Source: Proteromonas lacertae
Lineage: Eukaryota; Sar; Bigyra; Opalinata; Proteromonadidae
Direction of reading: 5' to 3'
Length of the DNA stretch: 64,000 nt
NCBI GenBank assembly: GCA_002245135.1
Contig: NGBS01000603.1
Coordinates: forward strand, 78,980 to 142,979
Part shown: piece by piece, positions 1-10,766 of the stretch
Position numbering within the stretch: position 1 is the stretch's first letter
Layout: each line of letters starts with the position of its first letter
Position numbers and translations under genes: made by a program
Notes under the pieces: generated by a model
The model's input: the letters and a program-made list of their open reading frames with translations, nothing else
Databases searched by the model: none
Told to the model about the DNA's origin: nothing

Positions 1-2
1 CT

Positions 3-3000
3 GAAGCAAATCTTATGGAGAAGAGATTAAATGCTGCTAGTAAATTGATAAGTGGTTTAGGTGGTGAACAAATAAGATGGACAGAAGATAAAGGTAAATT
101 ATTAGAAAGATCCAGTCATGTAATAGGTGATGCTTTATTATGTGCTTCCTTCTTAAGTTATGCAGGTGCCTTTACATTCAATTATCGAGAAGATTTAATA
201 AAGAATATGTGGTTGAGTGATGTAGAAGATAAAAAGATTCCATTATCTGAACCATTTAATTTACAGAATTTATTATCATCTGATGCTGAAGTACAAAGAT
301 GGATAGGTCAAGGATTACCAGCTGATGAATATTCTGTTCAAAATGGTATCTTAACATCTCAAGCTAGTCGATTCCCACTTTGTATTGATCCTCAACAACA
401 AGCTGTAGCTTGGATAAAGAATAAAGAAAAAGCAAATCATTTGATCGTAAGAACATTTGCTGATGATTTCATGAAACATTTAGAATCTGCCGTTCAATTT
501 GGTCATACATTTGTATTTGAAAATGTAGATGAAGAAATCGATCCAATCATTGATCCAATCTTAGAAAAGAATACATTCTTACAAGGTACAACATTAAGTA
601 TAAAGATAGGTGATAAAGTATTACAATGGGATACTAACTTCCGATTATTCTTAACTTCAAAATTAGCTAATCCTCATTATTCTCCAGAAGTAATGGGTAA
701 ATTAATGATTATTAACTATTCAGTGACATTAGAAGGTTTAGAGAATCAATTATTGAATGTAGTTGTATATAATGAAAGACCTGATTTAGAAGAACAATAT
801 GTTCAATTGATTCAAGAAACAACTGCTAATACTCAAATGTTGGTGACATTAGAAGATACATTATTGAGAGATTTAGCTAATTCTGAAGGTAATATATTAG
901 ATAATGAAGCATTAGTAACAACATTAGATGAAGCTAAGACAAAAGCGAATGATATTAAAGCCAAATTAGAACAAGCCAAATATACAACTGAATCTATAAA
1001 TAAAACAAGAGCTATTTATTCTGTAGCAGCTAAGAGAGGTTCAATCTTATTCTTTGCAATGTCTGGATTATCAATAGTGAATAGTATGTATGAAATCTCA
1101 TTAGCTTCCTTCTTAACAGTGTTTAAATATTCATTGAAAGTAGCAAAGAAAGATCCAAATGTAAGTGGAAGATTACGAAATATAATGAATGAAACAACCT
1201 CTCAATGTTATGATTATACATGTACAGGTATATTTGAAAGACATAAGCTGATGTTTTCATTCCAAATGGTATGTATGATATTAGAAGGTGAAGGAATGTT
1301 AAATCGAACTGAATTAGATTTCTTCTTGAAAGGAGATCAATCATTAGAAGATGTATCTCGTCCTAAACCATTTGATTGGTTAACAATAGTCGGTTGGAAA
1401 GATTTAGTAAAATTAGCAACCTTAAAAGAAGAATTAAGTAAATTACCTGATGATGTAATGAATAATGAGAAAGTATGGAAAGATTGGTATGATTTAGAAA
1501 CTCCTGAAAAAGAACCATTACCAATGAATTACAATGAAAATTGTGATGATTTTGAATTATTATTAATCTATCGATGTTTCAGACCTGATCGAGTTTATAA
1601 TGCAGTAAAATTGTTTGTAATTAAAAAGATGGGTTCAAAGTTTGTACAACCTCCAGTGTTAGATTATAATCGTGTATTCTCTCAAAGTACTGCATTTAAC
1701 CCAGTTGTATTTATATTATCTCCAGGTGCTGATCCTCAATCTGATATTCAATTATTAGGTGCAGAGAAAGGATTTAAAGGAAATAAATTCCGATTCTTAG
1801 CTTTAGGTCAAGGTCAAGGAGAAGTAGCTGAAGCAATGTTAGAAAGTGGTATAAGTAAAGGATATTGGGTATTATTACAAAACTGTCATTTATTGACATC
1901 TTGGTTAAAAGTATTAGAAAAGAAATTAGAAAGCATGCATACACCACATGAACAGTTTAGATTATGGTTAACAACAGATCCAACTGATAAATTCCCATTA
2001 GGTATATTACAAAGATCTGTGAAAGTAGTAACAGAACCTCCTGATGGATTAAAACAAAATATGAGAAGTTTATTATCCAAATTAGATGATAATGTAATGA
2101 ATGAATGTCCACATACTGCTTATAGACCATTAATATTTACTTTATGTTTCTTACATGCTGTAGTATTAGAAAGAAGAAAATATGGTAAGATAGGTTGGAA
2201 TGTGAGTTATGATTTTAACGAATCTGATTTCAATGTATCTCGAAGATTATTAGGATTATATTTAACAAAAGCATTTGAGAATGGTGATGAAATGATTCCA
2301 TGGGGTTCATTGAAATACTTAATAGGTGATGCAATGTATGGTGGAAGAGTATCTGATAACTTTGATCGAAGAGTATTACAAACATATTTGAATGAATATT
2401 TTGGTGATTTCTTATTTGATACATTCCAACACTTTTACTTCAGTCAATCTGATTTTGATTATACTTTACCTGAAGATGGTCCATTATTGAATTATACTGA
2501 ATATGTTGAAACATTCCCATTGACAAACTCTCCTGCTGTATTTGGTTTACATCCAAATGCCGAAATTAGTTATTTCAGTAATGCAATAAAATCAATGTGG
2601 AGAGATTTAATCGATTTACAACCTAGAACAGCTTCATCTGGTACTGGCATTAGTCGAGAAGATTATATAGGTCAAACAGCAGCAGGTATAACAGCAAAAT
2701 TACCCGAATTGGTGGATTTAGTTGCTTTAAGAAAGAGATTACCTGAAATCACTCCAACATTAGTTGTATTATTACAAGAAATTGAAAGATGGAATAATTT
2801 AGTAGCAAAAATGACAAGTTCTTTAACTGATTTACAGAAAGCATTGAAAGGTGAAATTGGTATGTCTGATTCATTAGATGCATTGGGAGATGCTTTATAC
2901 AATGGTTTCTTACCTGAAATGTGGGCAAGATTAGCTCCAGCAACCTTAAAACCATTAGGTAGTTGGATGAATCATTTCAAGAGAAGAGAAGCTCAATATA

Positions 3001-3485
3001 ATGATTGGATGGACAATGGTGATCCAAAAGTGATATGGTTATCTGGTTTACATATTCCTGAATCTTATTTAACAGCCTTAATTCAAACAACTTGTAGAAT
3101 AAAGAACTGGCCTTTAGATAAATCAACATTATATACAGTCGTATCAAAATATACATCAGTTGATCAAGTACCAGCAAAATTAGAACATGGAACATATGTA
3201 ACAGGTTTATATTTAGAAGGAGCGAAATGGGATTTAGAGAATATGTGTTTAGCTAAACAAGATCCGAAAGTGTTAGTAGTTGAATTGCCAATCTTACAAG
3301 TTATACCAATCGAAGCTAGTAAATTGAAGTTACAAGATACATTCCAAACTCCAGTTTATGTAACACAGAATCGTCGAAATGCAATGGGTGTTGGTTTAGT
3401 ATTTAATGCAGATTTATCAACAAAAACTCATATCAGTCATTGGGTATTACAAGGTGTTGCATTATTCTTAAATACTGATGAGTAA
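3..3485 (+). CDS. Axonemal dynein heavy chain, C-terminal part (5' end outside window)
   Basis: This is the C-terminal ~1,160 residues of a dynein heavy chain, the ATP-driven motor that slides axonemal doublets in flagella. The reading frame is open to the window edge, so the tail, AAA1-4 and first stalk helix lie upstream. The sequence opens in the second stalk coiled-coil helix. AAA5 follows, with the FTFNYRE and GLPADEYSV motifs. Next comes AAA6, with FERHKLMFSFQM, ELDFFLKG, ILSPGADP and YWVLLQNCHL, then the C-terminal domain with GDAMYGGRV and a typical ending HWVLQGVALFLN. FRLWLTTDPTDKFPLGILQ is a strong family signature. No intron is visible over 3.4 kb, unlike most neighbours. It is clearly axonemal rather than cytoplasmic in style. 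The exact arm (outer, or inner such as a DNAH10 type) cannot be settled from this fragment. Confidence 0.95.
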   Translation, partial: EANLMEKRLNAASKLISGLGGEQIRWTEDKGKLLERSSHVIGDALLCASFLSYAGAFTFNYREDLIKNMWLSDVEDKKIPLSEPFNLQNLLSSDAEVQRWIGQGLPADEYSVQNGILTSQASRFPLCIDPQQQAVAWIKNKEKANHLIVRTFADDFMKHLESAVQFGHTFVFENVDEEIDPIIDPILEKNTFLQGTTLSIKIGDKVLQWDTNFRLFLTSKLANPHYSPEVMGKLMIINYSVTLEGLENQLLNVVVYNERPDLEEQYVQLIQETTANTQMLVTLEDTLLRDLANSEGNILDNEALVTTLDEAKTKANDIKAKLEQAKYTTESINKTRAIYSVAAKRGSILFFAMSGLSIVNSMYEISLASFLTVFKYSLKVAKKDPNVSGRLRNIMNETTSQCYDYTCTGIFERHKLMFSFQMVCMILEGEGMLNRTELDFFLKGDQSLEDVSRPKPFDWLTIVGWKDLVKLATLKEELSKLPDDVMNNEKVWKDWYDLETPEKEPLPMNYNENCDDFELLLIYRCFRPDRVYNAVKLFVIKKMGSKFVQPPVLDYNRVFSQSTAFNPVVFILSPGADPQSDIQLLGAEKGFKGNKFRFLALGQGQGEVAEAMLESGISKGYWVLLQNCHLLTSWLKVLEKKLESMHTPHEQFRLWLTTDPTDKFPLGILQRSVKVVTEPPDGLKQNMRSLLSKLDDNVMNECPHTAYRPLIFTLCFLHAVVLERRKYGKIGWNVSYDFNESDFNVSRRLLGLYLTKAFENGDEMIPWGSLKYLIGDAMYGGRVSDNFDRRVLQTYLNEYFGDFLFDTFQHFYFSQSDFDYTLPEDGPLLNYTEYVETFPLTNSPAVFGLHPNAEISYFSNAIKSMWRDLIDLQPRTASSGTGISREDYIGQTAAGITAKLPELVDLVALRKRLPEITPTLVVLLQEIERWNNLVAKMTSSLTDLQKALKGEIGMSDSLDALGDALYNGFLPEMWARLAPATLKPLGSWMNHFKRREAQYNDWMDNGDPKVIWLSGLHIPESYLTALIQTTCRIKNWPLDKSTLYTVVSKYTSVDQVPAKLEHGTYVTGLYLEGAKWDLENMCLAKQDPKVLVVELPILQVIPIEASKLKLQDTFQTPVYVTQNRRNAMGVGLVFNADLSTKTHISHWVLQGVALFLNTDE

Positions 3486-3615
3486 TATTAAATAATAATA
3501 ATAATAATAAGTATTTCTTTTATTAATATTTTTTGTGTGTTTTTAGTGGATAATTAAAAATAAAATTCACAAAACCAATTAAAAACATTTACAAACATAA
3601 GTTTTATAAATATTA

Positions 3616-4391
3616 CTACTTCTTGTTATTCCCAAATGTGTTTAACAACTCTAATAAACCTGATTTGGTTGGAGTAACTGTTTTACACATCTCTTTACTT
3701 GCCAAATCTCTTATTGATATACATTTCTTCTTCTTATTTTTATTTTTTAATTCTATATTCTTTTCCACTTTATTCTCTAGTCTAAGTGATTTTGGTTTTG
3801 GAGGAATATGAATAGCCTTCTTACAACATGCAATATATGATATATTACCACATTTATAGCATATAAGACTCTAATATATTATATTTACATATATACTAGA
3901 TGATTTTTATTCATTTCTTTATCTTTATGTTTTTCAATTGCTTCTCTTTGAATTTCATTATAACATCTTAATAATAATATACACAAATATCAATACTCGT
4001 TTGATAATCGTCTTGAAAATATGGTTTTATTTTTATTGCACTTTTTGTTGATATGATTTAGTCGAACTTTACCAGTCAAACTAGCAATTATTAAACATCC
4101 ACACTTTTGACAAACTGTTTCTTTCAAACTACCAGAGATTTCTAAATATTTGTAATAATATTTATATTTACTTTCGTTAATAAGGAATGAGATGTCTTCT
4201 GCTTTTCTTCTAAAATATCAAATTATTTGATATATATATACAGAAAAGAATGTGAGAGACATTGATTTTTACTTATTATTTGCTGAGAACATTTTAACAG
4301 ATACTCAGTTCTTCTTTTATCAGCAATTTCATCATCTATTTCAAATCAATTCATTACAAATACTTGATTTTGTAATTGGTTGAAATGACAT
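3616..4391 (-). CDS. RNase P/MRP subunit, Rpp21/Rpr2-like (four introns)
   Basis: This gene appears only after splicing four short introns (about 26-32 nt; one ends AAG, the rest TAG). The protein starts MSFQPITKS and ends FGNNKK. It has an N-terminal helical segment, then a zinc-ribbon-like core: KETVCQKCGCLI followed by SLTGKVRL. A second cysteine pair sits in LICYKCGNIS, then comes a basic tail. The order C-x2-C, L..ltgkvR, C-x2-C matches the Rpp21/Rpr2/Snm1 family, protein subunits of RNase P or RNase MRP that act in tRNA 5' processing or rRNA processing. The match rests on the metal-ligand pattern and a preceding basic helix, so another zinc-ribbon protein is possible. It lies tail-to-tail with the dynein gene. 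Confidence 0.55.
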
Positions 4392-4472
4392 GTCAAAATT
4401 ACTTATATTAATGTAATTTGAAAAAATAAACAAGAACATTGATATAATAATATCTAATAATAATATAATCAA

Positions 4473-4632
4473 TTATTTAATATTGAAGAATTCTTCTAAT
4501 ATTTTATTCTTTTCTTATTCAGATATTCCAACTAATTTCACTCTTCTGAAAGAATACAATGCTTTTAGAAAGGATTTTAATTCTGATTTATCTATATCTC
4601 TTTTTACTGTTATTGATAGTTCATGAAAATAC
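4473..4632 (-). pseudogene. Remnant of the C-terminus of an LRR gene
   Basis: Read on the minus strand, about 50 codons match the extreme C-terminus of the LRR gene at 18.7-22.0 kb. Both share LSITVK, the block KSELKSFL versus RSELKSFL, and the order VGISE.EKN.ILEEFFN versus NGISEEEKKEILKVFLN, followed by a stop at the same place. An in-frame TAA replaces one Glu codon, and the homology stops abruptly upstream. It is a decayed duplicate fragment. Confidence 0.6.
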
Positions 4633-4689
4633 TTTACATACATTTACTACGAAAGATTCTATCCATCACATTAAATTCAATAATCTTTC

Positions 4690-5790
4690 TTGTGTATTTC
4701 ACTTTTAACATCAACTACGTTATTTGTGCCATCATGTGCATTTCGATTGTGAACATCATTTTATCATTCAATACTATGTTATAACAATTTTAAGTCTACA
4801 ACGTCATTTACAGCTAATTATGTAGAATAAGATGTTGTGGAAGAATATTTACAGCATACAAATGCCAATTAACATTCATCTCAATTCGATTAAGATTATG
4901 GTCGTATTTCGTTAAAAGATGTAGTAATACCTAACAGATTTCCAGACTATTCAAGAAGATAGGATAAGTTTAATATATTATGAGAAGCTGAAGGTGTTAT
5001 TAGCAAAAAATGATTAAACAGATAAGGTGATAAAGGCAAAAGGAAATAACAATCAAAGACGCATGATTATACAATTTTGATAAGAATAAGTACAAATACT
5101 TTCATGATTTAGTAATTACAGAGGTTATTGTACTATCTATAAATTTATAAAACACGATAATGCTAATAGAGATAATGCTCATTGTAAAGAATCATCTTTA
5201 AGAGACGAAATCAATGATCTATTATCAGAAAGACAAAAATACCGTACTATAGAGTTCGTAGATTCCTAAATATGCCTCTAGAAAAAGCATTACATAGAAA
5301 AAGTAGTCATAGACTAGGATCAGGAAAAAATAATCTAACCTCAAAATCATAATCTTCTAATATAATTAGAAAAACAACTATTAATTTTAAAAGCATTTTC
5401 TTTTCTCAAATTCTTCTTTAGATGAAGTTAATAATTCGATAATATCCAGTCTATGTGAATTTAAATCTGCTTTATTTATTTTGAGGTGTCTGTTATATCA
5501 TCATAATCATTATTTATAAATGTACCAAAATCATCTGTAACATATTCCATTTGTTGTATTAGATTATTTGCATATTCATTGCAACATTGATGCTTATAAA
5601 ACTCAAGTGATTTATGATAGTTTAGAATTACAAAAGAATTATATTATACTTAATATATTACCTTTATTGTTGATGAATAAGGATGAATTTGGTACTATTA
5701 TATTATATTACCACAACATTTTATAATACATAATTAGATGTAGATGTTGTTGTAAGATTATTAATAATTTTATATTTTCATTTTTTTTAT
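4690..5790. pseudogene. Decayed coding-like stretch between Rpp21-like gene and Tim22
   Basis: No intact gene is seen in this 1.1 kb. On the plus strand several stretches read like protein but are broken by stops of all three kinds and by frame changes. One is around 4,830-5,080, with GRISLKDVVIPNRFPDYS. Another is around 5,110-5,270, an open run of about 50 codons containing YCTIYKFIKHD and SLRDEINDLLSERQ. Many breaks look like CAA or CAG turned to TAA or TAG. I cannot name the ancestral protein. The last ~400 bases (5,400-5,790) are plain AT-rich sequence with no recognisable signal. Confidence 0.35.
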
Positions 5791-5867
5791 TGAAAAAGGT
5801 TTTAGAAAATTATACGAAAAAATACACCCCATTATTTTTTTTCATTTCATTTTTCTCATTTTTTAAC

Positions 5868-6552
5868 ATGGATATTCCAAAATTATCATATCCATATACA
5901 TTAATAGGTGATGCTTTAGATAGAATGTCAGACGATTCTAAAAGAACTATAATTAATCCTCTTATGGCAATGTATTTATAGTTTGTTATAGTATAATAAA
6001 ATAGGACAAGAGGTTTATCCCCAGATGCACCAATTCCTGCTCCAGAATATGGAAGATTTACAGAATCATGTTTAGTAAACGCTGCATTGGGTGCTGTTAT
6101 GGGTGCAGGAGTAGGTCTTTTAACAGGTTTACTCTTTGGAAGTTTTGATGCAATGAGTGGTCCTACAACAGCTACATTTAGTCAAAATCTTCCATTGAAA
6201 GAAGAAGTATATATTTTTAAAAAAACTATACCATGTAGATGATTAGAAGTTATAGGAAAATATGGTTAAAAATGAGAGGTTGGGCAAAGAATTTCGCTGG
6301 TTTAACATGTATTTATTATTAGTTATATTTTATTCTCGATATATAGTGGTTTTTAGTGGATGTGAATGTGCAATACAAAAATTTAGAGGAAAACAAGATA
6401 AAACAAATTCAATCGCTGCTGGATGTGTAAGTGGTGCAGCATTGGCAACAAAAGCAGGATTTTATGGTATGTGTGCTGGCTGTGTGTCGTTTGCTATTTT
6501 TTCGTATGTGATAGACTCATACTTTGAATATCGTGAAGATTCAAAGGAATAA
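5868..6552 (+). CDS. TIM22: Mitochondrial inner-membrane translocase Tim22
   Basis: Four exons join through three introns of about 30-40 nt (GTAT...TAG) to give a ~170-residue Tim17/Tim22/Tim23-family protein. Tim22 is the channel that inserts multi-spanning carrier proteins into the mitochondrial inner membrane. Visible features are a glycine-rich first membrane helix (ALGAVMGAGVGLLTGLLFG), the conserved turn WAKNFAGL...FSGCECAIQKFRGKQD, then AAGCVSGAALATKAG and a last hydrophobic helix. The 'FSG.EC.I...R.K.D..N...AGC..G' pattern separates Tim22 from Tim17 and Tim23. The start at MDIPKLSYPY follows a T-rich leader. The gene implies functional mitochondria. Confidence 0.88.
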
Positions 6553-6715
6553 TTAATTATTTATTGTTTACCTTGTTTGTATTTATATACTTTTATTTGT
6601 TGCTCAGGTTATTTAATGCGGTTGTACGTTGTAATTGGAATTGTGTTTAAGTGTTTTTTTTGAATTCAAACCAAGAGGCTTGATCAATTAGATTATTCTT
6701 TTGTTATTAGAGAAC

Positions 6716-8786
6716 ATGGAAAGATTAGAATATGTGTATCATTCTAAAAAAATTCATTGTATAGATTTGGTTCAGATGACTCTGGTACTGAAGAACCAGC
6801 AGAGCATAACAAGTATGATTGGATAATCTGTGTATTAATGTGTGTTGGAGCAGCTATAGTAAGTAACCTAGGAACAAATTTCCAAAAGATGGCATTAAAT
6901 AGAAGAGTTCAGCATAAAGAAGGTGCACATAAATATTTGACTTATGTTATATGGATTGTTGGATTTATATTAATCGTATTAGGTTCATTTGGAGATTTTG
7001 GTGCTTTGGGATTCGGTGGTATATAAAATTATTAGTTAATGTTATTTATTTAATAGCTCAAAGTATTGTAGCTCCATTAGGATCATTGACATTAGTCGTA
7101 AATTTTGTTTTAGCGCCATTAATGCATGGAGAGAAATTAGGTTGGATAGATTTTATGTGGACAGCTGTAATTATAGCAGGATGTACAGTGTCTGTAGCAT
7201 TTGCATCACATGAAGAATCTGAGTATAACATTATTTATATATAATTAAATAGTTTTGATCTTGCCACTTTGAAATCATTTTATAGAACAACTCGTTTTAT
7301 AGTTTATTTCACTACAGTAGTGGTAATAGTTGTAGTTATATTAATAGCAATCAAAGTGATTGAAAGAAGACAAAAGATTTATGGTAATTCATCCCCAGAA
7401 TACCAAAAATTCTTTAAATTCCATAGATTCAGTTATGCATGCATTAGTGGTATTGCTGGTGCTCAAAGTGTGTTATTTGCCAAAACATGTGTTGAATTAT
7501 TGATGAAGTTCTTCAAAGGAGGAGATTTCCCATTAGCTGATTGGTTCACATGGATTATATTAATTTGCATGGGTTCTACAATTGGATTACAAATATTTTG
7601 GTTGAATTGCGGCTTGGCTCGATGGGATTCTTTGTATAATATCCCAATCTTCCAATCATTTTGGATTACCGTTAGTGCAATAGGTGGTGGTGTGTTTTAT
7701 GAGGAGTTTAATGGATTTTCTACCTTACAATGGGTGATGTTCCCATTAGGTGTTTGTATTACTGTATTTGGTGTATATATGTTAACTCAAACAGCTCCAG
7801 CAAGTTCAGGTGATAAGAAATCTGCTGAAAAGATCAGTGGTCCAGAAGAAACACTTCCATTACTAGATAATGATGTTGATGGTAAAAGAAGAAGTAATTT
7901 AAGTGCAGAAATTGCTAGAGATAAAATCAATAAATTCCAATCAGGAGAATGGACTTTCTCAGAAGATTACACTGATTATGAAGTTGAATTCCACAATGTC
8001 GATTATGGTTTAGATATTGTGCCAACTCATATAAAAGCAGTAAGTAAAGAAGATAGTAGGAATACAGCTAATTTAGAAGTATGGAAAGTTGGTGGTTTCC
8101 ATCAAGTGAATGGTGAAATGGGAGAAGCACAAAAACACGGATTAATTCAACCAGGACAATTATTAGTAGCAATAAATGGAGAGTTGTTATTATCAAAGTA
8201 TTTATCATCTGATGAAATATTGAAGAAGATAAGAGATGCTACAATACCTATTTGTATTAGATTTAGACACTTTTTACATCCAAATGTATATATATATATA
8301 TATATATATATTAATTGATTTATTTATTTATTTATTTTATTATTAGAAAGAGGAAATTGATATGTCAGAATTACCTCATCAACCAAGATTTAGATCAAAT
8401 AGATCACTTAGTGGATCAAAGTATATATATTTATTTATATATTTTATTTAGTTTAGAACCAATCAGTCAGTTGATTCACAATTATGATAATATTTCAATA
8501 GGTGCATTTATATCCTTATTTTTTATGTGTTTTAAATAAATATTTTCTTTAATTTATATTGTAAGATAAAGATGATTCTATTCCAGAAACACCTGAAGTG
8601 AAAGGAAAGAAGAAGAGGTTGACCAATATCATTGAGAAAATACCAACAAGTGCAATGAAATTATTGGATGGATTATTAGATGTTTTAGATCCTATTAATC
8701 CAGAAGCAGTAAAGACAAATGAGATGGGAGAACCTGTAGCAATTACTGCAACTGATCCAACAGCCAATGATTCGAAAGAAGCATAA
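6716..8786 (+). CDS. NIPA-type magnesium transporter with C-terminal PDZ-like domain
   Basis: Seven or so exons encode a multi-span NIPA family (DUF803) protein. Members carry Mg2+ or other divalent cations across membranes. The start is MERLEYV, with a short first intron; an acidic N-terminus leads into a membrane helix (WIICVLMCVGAAIVSNLG). Family motifs include GDFGALGFGAQSIVAPLGSL (continuous only after splicing), NFVLAP.MHGE.LG and the LLF.K..VEL region. About nine membrane segments are visible. After the last helix a soluble tail carries a PDZ-like module: VEFHNVDYGLDIVP, GGFHQVNG, GLIQPGQLLVAINGE and IRDATIPICIRFR. PDZ domains bind C-terminal peptides, so this may anchor the transporter. 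The last two introns (8.28-8.58 kb) are the least certain part of the model. Confidence 0.8.
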
Positions 8787-9093
8787 TTAATTAGAAGTTT
8801 ATGATATTAATAATAATCATATAACAAATAAAGTATTATTATGAATTTTTTTAATATAAAACAGAAAGAATAATATTTCCATAATACAATAGTTTATATT
8901 CACACTCTTTACTCTCATTGGTATTATCTTGAGGAAAATACAAAAAGAAAAAAAAAATATACAATTACACCTCAACACACACAAATTATAAAATCTAATA
9001 AATAACTATAAATATTAATAATTTAACTAATCAACACATACTATACCATAATTAATACAACATAAAACATAATCAACAATTCCATTGTAAATA

Positions 9094-10403
9094 TTAGTAA
9101 GTATTAGAAGACACAGTGGGAGAATGATTTGGTTTTGGTTTGACCTCAATATACCTTTTATTAGGAGATGTTAATGGACTAAACAAATTTGAATTAGACA
9201 TGCCAAACTCATCTAAAGTAGATTTTGCTCTTGAACTAACTCTACTTCTATTAATCTCCAGTTCTTCATTGTCTGTTACAGATAATCTCAAATTTGATTT
9301 CCTTATAGAGTCGTTGGGAGGTCTAGTTAGTGTAACTGATCCTTCTTCACATTTAATTTTCATCAATGCAGGATTGAGAGATTTCAAACGTTTTGAACTC
9401 TTTTTATCTAATGCATTGTTATTACTTTCTTTGATAGTCAACGCTAACATAGAACATTTGGCAACTTTTAGTATTTTTTCAACATCATATATACTATTTC
9501 CACTAAAATCATATGCATAAGGTGATTCTCTGCCAAAATATTTTATCTTAAAATTTTCAAAACAACTACCTACTGGAGGATAAGCACCATTGTGAGCTAA
9601 TTGATAAGATTTAATAGTATCAAAATTATTTATTCTAAATATGATATTTTCATATCTAGTATGACCCAGTATATTGTACCTCATTGCTTCTAGCATATTT
9701 TGCAGTTCGTAGTATAGATTGTTTTTTGCAACAATTGAGTAAAATTCGTCGCTATTTACATATCTATAATATTATAATGTCAAAATATACAAAGAGTCAG
9801 TCTTGAAATACATATCGCAATCTTCTGCAGCATTTGGTTTATGAATTAAATTCAAAATCTCGAGAAATAACTCCAAATCAATATAATTCTCATTTGGAAT
9901 GCCATTTAACATTATACATACTATACAAATAAACATAAATTTGTAAATATATATACATTTAATCACATATTTCAAAGGAACACAAGAAAAAAATATAACG
10001 GATTGAAAAAAATCATCCCAAGTAATTTCATCTTTTTTAGCCACTTTGCTATTATTAATTGCATCTAATTATTACATATAAGTGATAATCTAGAAATACG
10101 AAAGCAGGAAAAAAGTTTTTCTAGTAAGACAGAGTCTTTCATGTTCAATCCTCTTAAAATTAATGATCTATCAACTTGATCAGCCCTAGTAGACTTGATA
10201 AAGAAATAAATTTATACCTAACCAGCATCACCTTGTAAAAATCTAGTAACTTGCGCACATCTCCATTGGACACTATATTTTTTATTAAATTGCTAAAATA
10301 TACAACAACAATAATTTGCCAAAATGAGAGAAATCTCGTTTAAAAGCGATTCTGTATTATTAGACTATTATAAATTCATCAGAAAAAAAGTTAGATATAC
10401 CAT
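9094..10403 (-). CDS. Unknown protein with degenerate EF-hand-like helices and disordered tail
   Basis: Splicing several short introns gives a protein of ~380 residues starting M-SNNTESLLNEI. The first half is a string of amphipathic helices in pairs, such as LEKLFSCFHAIN followed by KKDEITWDDFFQSV, and IDLELFLEILNLI. This spacing resembles EF-hands whose calcium loops have lost most acidic ligands. The C-terminal ~130 residues are Ser/Asn/Pro-rich and basic, probably disordered (RPPNDSIRKSNLRLS, SPTVSSNTY). No catalytic motif is seen. One intron, with a GTTAGG donor near 10.22 kb, departs from the usual GTAT and is less sure. The gene converges on NIPA. I do not assign a function. Confidence 0.5.
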
Positions 10404-10766
10404 ATTACTCAACCATCAATGATGATTTAATAAATGAAATAAAATTCGTTTTAATAAGTTTGACAGACGCTTGACACAAAAATGATTTTTAATTGGATTG
10501 TGAAAGAGTTAAATACACCCCCAAAATTACAACATTTTCAGAAGATTCTATGAAATACTAAGTATTTTGTGAATTGCCGTTTGTGTTTTGATGTGATGAT
10601 CCGGTTATTTAAAGTAAAACAATTGTTTGATTTAATTTGTAATGAATTATTTATACATAAGGATGTTGTAAATAGATTTTGTCTAGAATAAAAGAATGAA
10701 ATAGAAAATTCTCGATTATTCTGGAACAAACCTTCTTGAACTTATTTTTTTGACTTTTTATTCTAA
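10404..10766. other. Intergenic, AT-rich
   Basis: This gap separates the divergent EF-hand-like and BAG/Hsp20 genes, so it should hold both promoters. A few short coding-like fragments on the plus strand (for example 10,590-10,700) are closed quickly by stops. No clear regulatory motif is visible. Confidence 0.4.

Noticed and set aside
4800-5080. Reassigned stop codons (TAA/TAG/TGA read as Gln)
   Set aside because: One stretch reads well with stops as Gln, but all three codons are used as normal terminators across the window and intact genes never contain them in frame. Decay is simpler.
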